A stretch of 64,000 bases of DNA from Candida dubliniensis CD36 (lineage: Eukaryota > Ascomycota > Pichiomycetes > Serinales > Debaryomycetaceae). The position numbers and the translations under genes were made by a program. This document shows, piece after piece, positions 49,347 to 58,346 of the stretch. The notes below the pieces were generated by a model. That model was not told the DNA's origin and did no database searches. It saw nothing but the letters and a program-made list of their open reading frames with translations. Positions within the stretch are counted from its first letter, which is position 1; every line of letters starts with the position of its first letter. The stretch lies in contig NC_012860.1 of assembly GCF_000026945.1 (NCBI RefSeq), forward strand, positions 1,922,001 to 1,986,000, in the 5' to 3' direction.

Positions 49347-50942
49347 ATGACTTTAATAACTCTACCTCAAAATGCAAAAGTGGCAGTTTTAGGAGCAGGA
49401 ATTCTGGGATTGACATTCACGTATTTCCTTTCCAAGCTACGTCCAGATTTACAATTCACTGTATTTGAAAAACTGACAAGACCTGGTGGCTGGATGTCAT
49501 CTCCTAAATTACATGTCAACAATACCAATGAATCAATTCTTTTTGAAAAGGGACCAAGAACTTTACGTGGAGTTAAAGATGGGACTTTATTAATGCTTGA
49601 TATTTTGAGGAAATTAGATTTGGATTCTCAAATAGAAGTAATTAATGAAAAATGTGAGGCCAATAAGAAATACGTTCTTGATTCTTCTGGAGAAATCATT
49701 CAAGTTCCTAATTCAATTGGTACAACAATTGAATTTCTTAAAAATGTGAAATGTGTGGATAGGAAACTAATAACTGGAATATTAAAAGAACCATTTGTTA
49801 AACCAATAAAAGAAGATGAAACAATTGAACAATTTTTCAAAAGAAGATTAGGCAGTACTGTACTTACAGACAATGTTGCCAGTTCTATTATTCATGGGAT
49901 ATATGCTGGTGATGTTGGGAAATTAAGTATTAAAAGTATTATGTCATTTATGAAAGATATTGAAAATCAATCGGGATCAATAGTCAAACATATTTTCAAA
50001 TCCCTTTATTCAACACAAAATAAGAAACAGGAGCAGTTGTCTCAAGAATTACAAACATATCAGCAGTTAATATCTCCAAATTCAGAATTATTGACTCTAC
50101 AAAAAACATTGAAACGATACCCCATGATCAAATTACATGATGGAATGGAAACATTACCTAAATATTTAGCACAATATTTAATCAACAACACTAACACCCA
50201 GATTAAATACAATACTTCTATACAAGATATAGATGCCGTGACAGGGAAAGTCAATGGTGAATCATATGATCATATCCGATCCACTATCAATACCCATGAT
50301 TTAGCGAAAACATTACCAACAACTGATCCATTAGTACCAGAATTGAAATCCATTGAATATGTGAGTATTTTTTTAACCAATGTTTATTCAAGATCTTCAA
50401 ATTTGATTCCTAAAGGTAAATCTGGGTTTGGATTTTTATCGCCACGATACAGAAATGTTTGGAAGAATCCTGATGCATTATTAGGAACAATTTATGATTC
50501 TGATATCGAAAATAATGTTGAAGGACTCTTTGTTGATACTAAACCAGTTCATAATCCCAATAATAAAATAACTATTATGATGGGTGGTCATTATTATACA
50601 AATTGGTCAATTCCTTCAAATTCAGTAAATTTGAAAATTGTTAAAGATATATTGACATCAAAATTAAAAGTTGATTTATCAAAATTCAATATAAAAGTGA
50701 TTAAAGATGGTGAACCTTTACAAATAGATGAAATTAATGATAATGATCTTGTAATTTCATATAATTTCCATTCAGATTGTATTCCTCAATATAATTTAGG
50801 TTATCAAGAAACAAAAGATAAAGTGAATCAAATTCTTGATCAAGGTTATAAGCTCTCATTTGGAGGAACGGTGTTTGCTGATGGTGTTGGTGTTCCCGAT
50901 TGTGTGTTAAACGGGTTTAAAGATGCCTTGAAATTGAAATAG
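49347..50942 (+). CDS. HEM14: Protoporphyrinogen oxidase
   Basis: 531 residues, normal for the fungal enzyme. Hem14 oxidises protoporphyrinogen IX to protoporphyrin IX at the mitochondrial inner membrane, the penultimate step of heme synthesis. The FAD fold is at the N-terminus: VAVLGAGILGLTFTYFLS (about 11-28), then TVFEK-CTG-TRPGGWMSS, where CTG (49473-49475) occupies the usual serine of the E-x-S-x-R-x-GGW motif. ILFEKGPRTLRG follows. IIHGIYAGDVGKLSIKS is the conserved PPOX mid block. The C-terminal FAD contact is LSFGGTVFADGVGVPDCVLN. No cleavable presequence is evident, as in relatives. Confidence 0.95.
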   Translation: MTLITLPQNAKVAVLGAGILGLTFTYFLSKLRPDLQFTVFEKLTRPGGWMSSPKLHVNNTNESILFEKGPRTLRGVKDGTLLMLDILRKLDLDSQIEVINEKCEANKKYVLDSSGEIIQVPNSIGTTIEFLKNVKCVDRKLITGILKEPFVKPIKEDETIEQFFKRRLGSTVLTDNVASSIIHGIYAGDVGKLSIKSIMSFMKDIENQSGSIVKHIFKSLYSTQNKKQEQLSQELQTYQQLISPNSELLTLQKTLKRYPMIKLHDGMETLPKYLAQYLINNTNTQIKYNTSIQDIDAVTGKVNGESYDHIRSTINTHDLAKTLPTTDPLVPELKSIEYVSIFLTNVYSRSSNLIPKGKSGFGFLSPRYRNVWKNPDALLGTIYDSDIENNVEGLFVDTKPVHNPNNKITIMMGGHYYTNWSIPSNSVNLKIVKDILTSKLKVDLSKFNIKVIKDGEPLQIDEINDNDLVISYNFHSDCIPQYNLGYQETKDKVNQILDQGYKLSFGGTVFADGVGVPDCVLNGFKDALKLK

Positions 50943-51007
50943 TTTCCTCAATATATAATTATGCATAATAATAATATATATATATATATAAATAGATAAA
51001 TGTATTC

Positions 51008-51403
51008 TTATTCGTACAGTGGCATTACTTCTTCTTCTTCATCGTCTTGTGATTTTTCTTTCTCATGGGAAATAACTTTAGATTCTTTGACAGAATAATT
51101 TAGAACAAGTGGTTTATCAAAAAAATCTTGGTTTTTCAAATTTCTTAAAGCCAATGTTGCCAGGTTCAAGTTAGTAAATATTATAAAGGCGTAACCATTG
51201 TGTAGATTTATAGAAATTATATCTCCAAATGCAGAAAATAGTAAGTACAAGTTATGTAGTAAAACTTTTTTATTGATCTTGTTATTGAGATTTTTGACAT
51301 ATAAAGTTTGTGATGGTTTGAGATTTAGGTAATCTAGTTTCACTTTCTTTTTAGAGTCTTGATGGGCTTTTTCAATAGATGATGATCTTTTTGTGCTAGG
51401 CAT
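51008..51403 (-). CDS. MSL1: U2 snRNP protein U2B'' (Msl1)
   Basis: 131 residues from the ATG at 51403. An in-frame ATG at 51496 is rejected because it adds unrelated hydrophobic sequence and family members start just before the RRM. Msl1 binds stem-loop IV of U2 snRNA with Lea1. The single RRM (about 26-110) has RNP2 LYVKNLN, the U1A/U2B''-type helix KINKKVLLHNLYLLFSAFGD and RNP1 GYAFIIF, then LATLALRNL and KPLVLNYS. The tail is acidic. It is convergent with HEM14 with only about 65 bases between stop codons. Confidence 0.88.
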   Translation of the reverse strand: MPSTKRSSSIEKAHQDSKKKVKLDYLNLKPSQTLYVKNLNNKINKKVLLHNLYLLFSAFGDIISINLHNGYAFIIFTNLNLATLALRNLKNQDFFDKPLVLNYSVKESKVISHEKEKSQDDEEEEVMPLYE

Positions 51404-51817
51404 TGGGTTTTGACGGGTACACTTAATGAAGGAAATGGTTAATATCTCCAATGAGATGGAATATTGTTGTTTGAGTAGACCAACAAATGAGAACAAAAAA
51501 AAAAAAACACTTGAGGGTCGTGCAAAGGAGAACGTTTAACTTACGGGAAAAACTTCTATTATTTCAGCTCAATCACACGGCTATAGTTATCACTTTTTTG
51601 GTTAAATGATTGCTGTGTTTTGAATATTACATAACCATTACATATTATTATGTAACCTGGAATTCAACCCTTTTTAGATCGTTTTCTTTTTTTATACTTT
51701 CTATATCATTCCCCTACAAAAATCAAACCAAATAGCTTCGTTTAAATAGTTTTCATTTCCCTCTTCACCTTATTAGTCTTTTTTTCTTTATTCCATCTTC
51801 TTAAAAATCCATAACTC
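51404..51817. other. Intergenic: divergent MSL1 / LtrA-like promoters
   Basis: About 415 bases. An A tract lies at 51496-51507, with short A/T tracts elsewhere. No gene or defined site recognised. Confidence 0.55.
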
Positions 51818-53464
51818 ATGACTTTAAATTCTACTGGTGATGCTAGGAAAAAATTCTCACCAGAAGATGTTCATGATGGGTCATCTTCTGTTTCCACTAA
51901 TGTTGCAGAACTTTCTAACAACAATAATGAAAATAATGAATTTGAACAATTAACTCCTGAACAGCAACGAGAATTGGAAGAAGAACTTCCAGCGATTGAA
52001 CAAGAATTAACTGATAGTGAAGAAGAAGATGAATTTATTCGTCGATTTGGAGACATTGAATTCCAATATATTAAACCACCAAAACAAAGTGTTTGGTTTA
52101 GACGTCCTCATGCGTTAAATTATTTTAAAGATGGAGTTTTATACCGAACTAAAGGTGAAAGAACTTCGAGTAAAACAGAATTATTTTTGGATTTGTTATA
52201 TGTTGGGATAATTGCTAATTTAGCTGGTGAAGCAAGTGAAGAAGCTAGTGGCAAGGCATTATTGAAATATGTTTTGTTATTTTTACCAACGTGGGTGGTT
52301 TGGGCTGATATTAAAGATTTTACCAATTATTATTATAATGAAGATTTATCACAAAAAGTGTATATTTTTTGGATTCTTGCTTTATTGACTTTATATATTA
52401 ATAGTCATTATGCATTGTTGAATAGTGAAGATGGAGCAGCATTAACTATTGTTCCATATATTTTATGTCGATTATCTTTGGCAGCAAGTTATTTCACTTA
52501 TTCATTTTTCATTCCGGAACATAGAGCCCAATCAAGATTATACTCAGCTATGGTATTGGTGACTTCTTTATGTTGGATTGCTGTTATATTTGTTCCAACA
52601 AGAGTGAAAATTGGTCTTGCCTTTGCCTTTTTATTTTTAGAACAAGTTTGCTTCTCTATTGCTTATCATCCTTGGACGAAAAAAATGATGAATTTAACAA
52701 CTTCTACAGCATTGAACATTGAACATGAAGTTGAAAGATTTTCTGTATTTGTTACTATTGCTATTGGTGAATTTTTATATAAAGTTGTTGCTCCAGGAGA
52801 TTTGGGAATTGGATTCAGTGCCAAATTCGCTCGAGGGATTTTCTTATTGGCCAATGCCTATATATTGTTTTGGATTTATCAATATGGATCAACCTCAAAC
52901 AAGGCAATTCATCCTTTACGTAATAGTGGATGGACTGCTATTATGTGGATATATTCACACGTTCCTTTGATTGCAGCTTTGGTGTTGGCAGCAGATGCAG
53001 GTGGTGATTTGGCTAGTTTAGATAATACCAGTACTGCTAAGCATCATTTAATTCCTGAACATAACAAGTCCGTGATATTTTTTGGGAAAGAAGGAGTGTT
53101 ATCAGAAGTTGGTGGCGGAGGAGGAGGAGGAGAAGAAGAAGAGAAGAATATGTATGCTTTATCATTTTTTTATACTGGAGGAATCAGTGTTTCGTTGGTT
53201 TGTATGTTTATTTTAGGATTAGTGGAAGTAAGCAGAGATCCACCAAATTTATTTATTCTTCCTAAGAATTTAAGAATTGCATTAAGATTACCCATTGCAA
53301 TTATTATTGTTCTTCTTAGTTTGGCGGAATTAAATACAACTTTATTGATGGGATTAGTGACTATGTTATTGGGAATTTTGTTAATATATGAAAGTGTTCT
53401 TGGAACTCCTAGATCATGTTTATTTGATTCAACAAGACCTAAGAACAATACAAATACCAATTAG
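51818..53464 (+). CDS. Low-temperature-requirement A (LtrA)-like multispan membrane protein
   Basis: 548 residues. The N-terminal ~90 residues are acidic and polar. The conserved entry is TSSKTELFLDLLYVGIIANL (about 112-131), the LtrA family signature (x-E-L-F-F-D-L-x-F-V), followed by about ten membrane helices to the C-terminus, including LLFLPTWVVWADIKDFTNYY and GEFLYKVVAPGDLG. A low-complexity Gly/Glu loop (VGGGGGGGEEEE near 431-442) sits between late helices. LtrA proteins occur in bacteria and scattered fungi; the name comes from a Listeria cold-growth phenotype, and no biochemical role is established. Transport or stress roles are only guesses. Confidence 0.78.
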   Translation: MTLNSTGDARKKFSPEDVHDGSSSVSTNVAELSNNNNENNEFEQLTPEQQRELEEELPAIEQELTDSEEEDEFIRRFGDIEFQYIKPPKQSVWFRRPHALNYFKDGVLYRTKGERTSSKTELFLDLLYVGIIANLAGEASEEASGKALLKYVLLFLPTWVVWADIKDFTNYYYNEDLSQKVYIFWILALLTLYINSHYALLNSEDGAALTIVPYILCRLSLAASYFTYSFFIPEHRAQSRLYSAMVLVTSLCWIAVIFVPTRVKIGLAFAFLFLEQVCFSIAYHPWTKKMMNLTTSTALNIEHEVERFSVFVTIAIGEFLYKVVAPGDLGIGFSAKFARGIFLLANAYILFWIYQYGSTSNKAIHPLRNSGWTAIMWIYSHVPLIAALVLAADAGGDLASLDNTSTAKHHLIPEHNKSVIFFGKEGVLSEVGGGGGGGEEEEKNMYALSFFYTGGISVSLVCMFILGLVEVSRDPPNLFILPKNLRIALRLPIAIIIVLLSLAELNTTLLMGLVTMLLGILLIYESVLGTPRSCLFDSTRPKNNTNTN

Positions 53465-53885
53465 AATTAGTTTTAGATAGTTTGATTTGATTTGATATAT
53501 ATATATGTGTGTGTGTGTATGTGTTGTGTGCTGTTTCATTATATACAACCAATCTTTCTTGTAATGTGTGCCTCATTTTTTCTTCCGTCATTGATTGTTG
53601 ATTGGTTGCAAATATTTAAACACTCTTGAATGTCAGGAACAACTAATTAAAATCATGTAGTTTTCTTGGTTGACCATTAAAGTCAAACTGTTATCAACAA
53701 ACACCCATCATGCTAAGCCATTCCACTCCTCCTAAAAAGTTAACAGTCAAATAAGAGAGCGGTTAGTTGACTATATCTTGTTAAACTAAATCAAGATGAG
53801 TTGATGCCCCCTTTCAAAACTTGTAATTTATACACAATTATTTAAACAAACTATATACAAATATATCTTATTATTGATTTGAAAT
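53465..53885. other. Intergenic between convergent genes, with AT/GT repeat
   Basis: About 420 bases of 3' flank for both neighbours. A compound (AT)n(GT)n microsatellite lies at about 53495-53520. No gene is supported. Confidence 0.6.
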
Positions 53886-55994
53886 CTATAATTGTGATAC
53901 GATAGAAAATATTTCAAATAATACAGCTTTATTAATATATGATAATTGATCCGAATAATAATAATAATATGATGAATTGATAGAATTTGAATTTTTCTTT
54001 TTTTTAACATCATGTTCTAACATATTTAACCAATTCGTTTTCAAACCATGCAATTTTTGTATTGCTGATTGATATTGATCTTGATTTGGTTGAATTGGTT
54101 GATTTGATTTGAAAATTTGATATAATTTAGTTTCTAAACTGATGAATATGACTTCTAATAAATAATTACTTATTCTTAATAGTTTAAGTCCGCCGCAATT
54201 ATTTTGATATTCAAAATAAGTGTCGGAATTTGGTTTATTATGATTGATTATTTCTTGTTCATATTTATTGAAATTCAAACTACCTTCATTCAATAATTGT
54301 TTCACCATGGAAGTGGCAGAATTGGTAGTTGTGGTGGTCGCCATTTCATCGATGGTATCAATATCATTAATCAATCGAGTTAAAATACTTGATAAATTAT
54401 CTAATGTCCAGTCATTTCCCAATGATTGGTTATTACCATTATTAGTATGATTAATAAATGCTGTAAATATTCGAATATAAATTCTTGTGGATAATGGTTG
54501 ATTAGAAATATTATCCATGATATTAATTAATTGTTTAATTTGGTTAAATTTTCCTAATTTACAATATCCTTCAATTAAATTTAAAAATGATAATTCAACG
54601 GGGATCAATTTATGAATAATTGTGTTATCATTAGTTATGGATTTTAATTTTGTATATATAAATTGCCATTCTTGAGTTATTATTGAATCTTCAATGGTTA
54701 ATCTTTTATAAGCAATTGATTCTGAATTTTCATAGTCTTTAAAAGTAGTTGGCAGTTGGAAAAATGCCAATTCGAATAATTTTTCTGCTTGATTGATGTA
54801 ACCTAAATCAATTAATGTTTGAGATATGCTGTTTATTATATCTGTGGTTAATATTGGTATATTATTGGTAATATAATCGATGGTATGTGCCAAATAAGTA
54901 TCAAAATTTGGACGATCAATGTACCAAGTGAAATAATATAGTAAATGTCTTAATGAATTATCAGTCAATTTCAATGATGTATTGTTGATATTAACACCAG
55001 GTGTTTGGTGGTTATCTATAATACATCCAAGATTAACTTTAGGTAAAATATCTTGAATTATATCAAATTGATCATGTCTAGTAGCTAAGAATAATAATAC
55101 ACTTAATAAATCACGACGATTATCTCCAAACAGTTTAATTATCATTTGATAATTTTCCCAATTAAATTGAGGATAATTTAATAATTTCAATTGTTGATGA
55201 TTAAAATTTTTTAATAAATCTTGACGATCTTTAAAAAATGATAAATAAATTAATCGAATTTGTTCTGGTTGAGTTATAGGTAAATTTGCTAATTTCAAAT
55301 CATTAATTATTTTACCACACATATCATGATAAATTTGTCTTTTTTCAATTTCTAAATTTAATGAATTTATAGCTGATTGATAATTCTTTTTAAAAATATT
55401 TGCTTCAATTATATTTCTATTATTATAATGAGGTTTCAGTAATAAAAAATTTTTAATAAATTTTTGTAAATCATCAAATAATAAAAATCTTGGTGCTGGA
55501 TGAGGTAAATCTAAATATCGTTTATATAATTCATCATGGTTAATTGAAAGATATTTTTTATAATTATTAACAAAATCAAAATATTGACTTTTATTGTTAT
55601 TTAATGATTTTAATGGATATAATTGTTTAATAAAATTTCTATATGGAGTAGATTGATAATCAATTATTGTTGTATGTCGATTTTTTTCCATTAATTCTTG
55701 ACGGATTTTAATATTTGGATCTAAAGATTGTGAACGTTTAATTTTTAAATTATCCCATATTTGTTGTTGAATTGAATAAGCATCTGCATCTAATGTTTTG
55801 ATATTGAATTTTTCTAATAATAATGGTTGATATTTATCAATTAATAAATCAATACATTTCAATAATGGACCTGAATTACGATTTTGTTCATCTTTAACTC
55901 GAGATATAAATGAATCTATGGAGTTAAATAATAATGGTTGACAAAAAGAAGTGGCAGTAGTAGATTTTGTTTTAAATCGTCGTAGAATATTCAT
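53886..55994 (-). CDS. Probable mitochondrial helical-repeat (PPR-like) protein
   Basis: 702 residues from the ATG at 55994. An in-frame ATG at 56018 adds only MITKHNHD, while the chosen start gives a textbook presequence, MNILRRFKTKSTTATSF. The body is Asn/Ile/Leu-rich and built of paired helices, for example DLLSVLLFLATRHDQFDIIQ, LIDLGYINQAEKLFELAF and LNLIEGYCKLGKFNQIKQLI. The last two resemble pentatricopeptide repeats (about 380-510). Yeast proteins of this kind control expression of single mitochondrial transcripts, and they evolve fast, so I give no ortholog. It is divergent from RSM25 across about 200 bp, which supports a mitochondrial role. Confidence 0.7.
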   Translation of the reverse strand: MNILRRFKTKSTTATSFCQPLLFNSIDSFISRVKDEQNRNSGPLLKCIDLLIDKYQPLLLEKFNIKTLDADAYSIQQQIWDNLKIKRSQSLDPNIKIRQELMEKNRHTTIIDYQSTPYRNFIKQLYPLKSLNNNKSQYFDFVNNYKKYLSINHDELYKRYLDLPHPAPRFLLFDDLQKFIKNFLLLKPHYNNRNIIEANIFKKNYQSAINSLNLEIEKRQIYHDMCGKIINDLKLANLPITQPEQIRLIYLSFFKDRQDLLKNFNHQQLKLLNYPQFNWENYQMIIKLFGDNRRDLLSVLLFLATRHDQFDIIQDILPKVNLGCIIDNHQTPGVNINNTSLKLTDNSLRHLLYYFTWYIDRPNFDTYLAHTIDYITNNIPILTTDIINSISQTLIDLGYINQAEKLFELAFFQLPTTFKDYENSESIAYKRLTIEDSIITQEWQFIYTKLKSITNDNTIIHKLIPVELSFLNLIEGYCKLGKFNQIKQLINIMDNISNQPLSTRIYIRIFTAFINHTNNGNNQSLGNDWTLDNLSSILTRLINDIDTIDEMATTTTTNSATSMVKQLLNEGSLNFNKYEQEIINHNKPNSDTYFEYQNNCGGLKLLRISNYLLEVIFISLETKLYQIFKSNQPIQPNQDQYQSAIQKLHGLKTNWLNMLEHDVKKKKNSNSINSSYYYYYSDQLSYINKAVLFEIFSIVSQL

Positions 55995-56146
55995 ATCATG
56001 ATTATGTTTTGTTATCAAAGAGTTTATTAAGAGATTTGGTTCTGTATTTTTTTCTCAACAGTAAGGACATATTGAGGAAGAAAAAAAAAAAAAATAAGGA
56101 ATCTTTACCAATGGTTAAGTGTGAAAGAAGGAAAAAAAAAAAAAAA

Positions 56147-56155
56147 AATTTTTTT
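56147..56155 (+). promoter_or_regulatory. RGE-like AATTTTTTT motif in the RSM25 promoter
   Basis: A long A tract passes directly into TTTTTTT about 45-55 bases upstream of RSM25. This creates the AATTTT core reported as the rapid-growth element shared by cytoplasmic and mitochondrial ribosomal genes in C. albicans but lost from the mitochondrial ones in S. cerevisiae. Confidence 0.4.
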
Positions 56156-56200
56156 CAACCCTAATAATCAACAGAATCAACCAGCCCAACGCAATCCACG

Positions 56201-57091
56201 ATGAAGATTCAAACTGATGCAGCCAATGTTTTACAACGTGCATCAGCACAATTAAAATCTGGTTTATTAAAAGAAAAACCACTATGGTATGATATAATTG
56301 CTAAATATCCTCCAACTTCAACTAATGATTTAATTAAAAAATCTCATGTTTATGAAGGTAAATCTGATCCTAGAAATAATTCAATTATTTATAAATATCC
56401 AAATTCATCATCATCATCAACAAACAAAAGTGGTGGGGGTGTTTCTTCAACAATATTATTTAAAACTCGTCCACTGAATAAAGAATTAAAATCGAAAAAT
56501 CATAATATTCATAAATTACCAAAATTAAAATTTATTGAAGATTCATTAAGGAAAATTTTTTATCAACAACATCCATGGGAATTATCTCGTCCAAAAAATT
56601 TAATTGATAATGATAATGGTAATAATAATGAAAAATGTGATTGGAGTCATATGTTACAATTATATAAACCATTAGATGGTGAATCAGTAGTTCAACGTAC
56701 ATTATGGTTACTTAAAAATAATAATATTAAAAAGTTATCAATGATGGAAGCTTATGATAAAGCTAGATTTGAATTTTATAAATTAAGAATGCAAGAAGAA
56801 ATGGAAAGTCATGTATCTAAAGAAGAAAGTTCAATGTATGGAAGTGTATTTACTAGTACTACAGTGAATTGGAATTTATTTAAAGAACAAGAATATATTA
56901 ATGATTGGACAATTATTGCTAAAGAAAGAACTCAAGTTATTGAAGCTAATATGAATAAATCTTCAGCTCCAATTGGTTCTGTAGTTGAAGAAGAAAAATC
57001 TCAATCTTCATTATTTGAAGATTTATTACTGAATGATAATTTACAATCTGAAATAGAACAACCAGAACAACCAGAACAACAACAACCATAG
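56201..57091 (+). CDS. RSM25: Mitochondrial small-subunit ribosomal protein Rsm25 (mS23)
   Basis: 296 residues. The N-terminus MKIQTDAANVLQRASAQLKS, followed by GLLKEKPLWYDIIAKYPP, is the mS23/Rsm25 signature. The core contains LKFIEDSLRKIFYQQHPWEL and the C-terminal conserved SVVQRTLWLLKNN then AYDKARFEFYKLRMQEEMES. An Asn/Ser/Gly-rich insert (about 65-85) and a Glu/Gln/Pro tail (repeat EQPEQPEQQQP) are low complexity. It is assigned to the small subunit of the matrix ribosome. Its divergent partner is the PPR-like protein, and NDUFB3 converges on it. Confidence 0.92.
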   Translation: MKIQTDAANVLQRASAQLKSGLLKEKPLWYDIIAKYPPTSTNDLIKKSHVYEGKSDPRNNSIIYKYPNSSSSSTNKSGGGVSSTILFKTRPLNKELKSKNHNIHKLPKLKFIEDSLRKIFYQQHPWELSRPKNLIDNDNGNNNEKCDWSHMLQLYKPLDGESVVQRTLWLLKNNNIKKLSMMEAYDKARFEFYKLRMQEEMESHVSKEESSMYGSVFTSTTVNWNLFKEQEYINDWTIIAKERTQVIEANMNKSSAPIGSVVEEEKSQSSLFEDLLLNDNLQSEIEQPEQPEQQQP

Positions 57092-57292
57092 CCATAGCCA
57101 TAGCCATAGCCATAATCATCACAATAAAATAGATACTAAGAGTTATATACCTTTTTTTTTTATTTTTGTAAATAGAACGATAATGTATAAAAAAAAAAAA
57201 CCAAATTAAAATTAAAATATTCAAGAATATATATATATATATTTGTATGTTGATGTATATATAAAAAAACAAATAATTGTCTTTCAACCCCA

Positions 57293-57538
57293 TTAATGAT
57301 GATTATGTTCATCATGATCATTTTTCTTTAATACTAATTGTTCATATCCACAATATAAAGCAAATGCAACTGTTGCTATACCTAATCCTGGGAATGCATT
57401 TTTGAACCGATTAAATCTTGTAAATTGTCCTTGATATCTCCAAGCATCTCTTTTAGCCCATGGATTACCATTACTAGTAGTCGTAGCCTGTTGCTGTTGT
57501 TGTTGTTGTTGATTTAATCTTATTATTGAATGTTGCAT
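57293..57538 (-). CDS. Complex I accessory subunit NDUFB3 (B12 family)
   Basis: 81 residues. After an N-terminal polyQ stretch ([16 protein letters not shown]) comes the family core NPWAKRDAWRYQGQFTRFNR then FKNAFPGLGIATVAFALYCG, containing the D-x-W-R-x-x-G pattern and the single membrane helix (about 49-66) of the B12/NDUFB3 subunit. The tail is His-rich (DHDEHNHH). It belongs to the membrane arm of respiratory NADH dehydrogenase, present in Candida but lost from Saccharomyces. The polyQ is encoded by CAA/CAG-type repeats and is likely length-variable. Confidence 0.88.
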   Translation of the reverse strand: MQHSIIRLNQQQQQQQQATTTSNGNPWAKRDAWRYQGQFTRFNRFKNAFPGLGIATVAFALYCGYEQLVLKKNDHDEHNHH

Positions 57539-58346
57539 GATTATTGTGGGATGTTATTGGTATAAATGTAGTAGTAGTAGTAGTAGTAGTAGCTGAAGAA
57601 ATTGATGGCAGCAATTACCTATTTTTTTTTTTATATTCTTTGTTGGTTGGTTGGTTGTAAAGATTTTTTGAAATTTTTTGATTGGGCGAGAGAAAAGAAG
57701 AAAAGTAGTAAAGAGAGAAAGTGTTAAGTGAGAAGTGGAAAAAAAAAAATTATCTTGAAGTTGTTGCAAATCCTTTATCCACCAATTCATTATTATCAAA
57801 CCTTCTAACTGATAAAAGAATTGAAGGGGTGAGTCTAGCATATGAAAAACTCTACTATTCATTAAAGAGATTTATATCACCACACAAAGACCCTATGGTT
57901 ACGTAAAATACGATATATATATATATATATATATTTTTCAAGTTAAGTTAAGTTAAGTTAAAAAAAAAATAAAAGGTGAAATACTAACAAATTAAAAACA
58001 AAAAGGAAAAGGAAAACCAAAAACTAAAACCAAAACCAGCAAAAAAAAAGGAGGAATATGTTGCTTTTTGGAGGTAAATCAGTTGGAATTTAAATCATAC
58101 AACAATCCTCCCACTCCCACTCCCATTCCTCCTCCCAAAGAAAAAATACAAGAAATAAACAAAATAAACACATAACCATCATCATCATCATCATCATTAT
58201 CAATAACCCAAATCCATAATTCTCTTTTTTTTTTTTTTTCATCAAATCAAATCAAATCAATTTACCTTTTGCTCTCCTCTGTTTTGCTCTGTTCGGCTCT
58301 TTATATCAATCATTAATAAACATTTCTTTCTTTCTTTCTTTCTTTC
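57539..58346. other. Intergenic: NDUFB3 promoter and MSN4 3' flank, repeat-rich
   Basis: About 810 bases without a supported gene. Simple repeats: (GTA)n 57568-57592, (AT)n 57913-57934, four AGTTA units 57941-57960, (ATC)n near 58177-58198, AATCA units near 58240-58260, and (TTTC)6 at 58323-58348, which overlaps the MSN4 stop codon. Confidence 0.65.
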
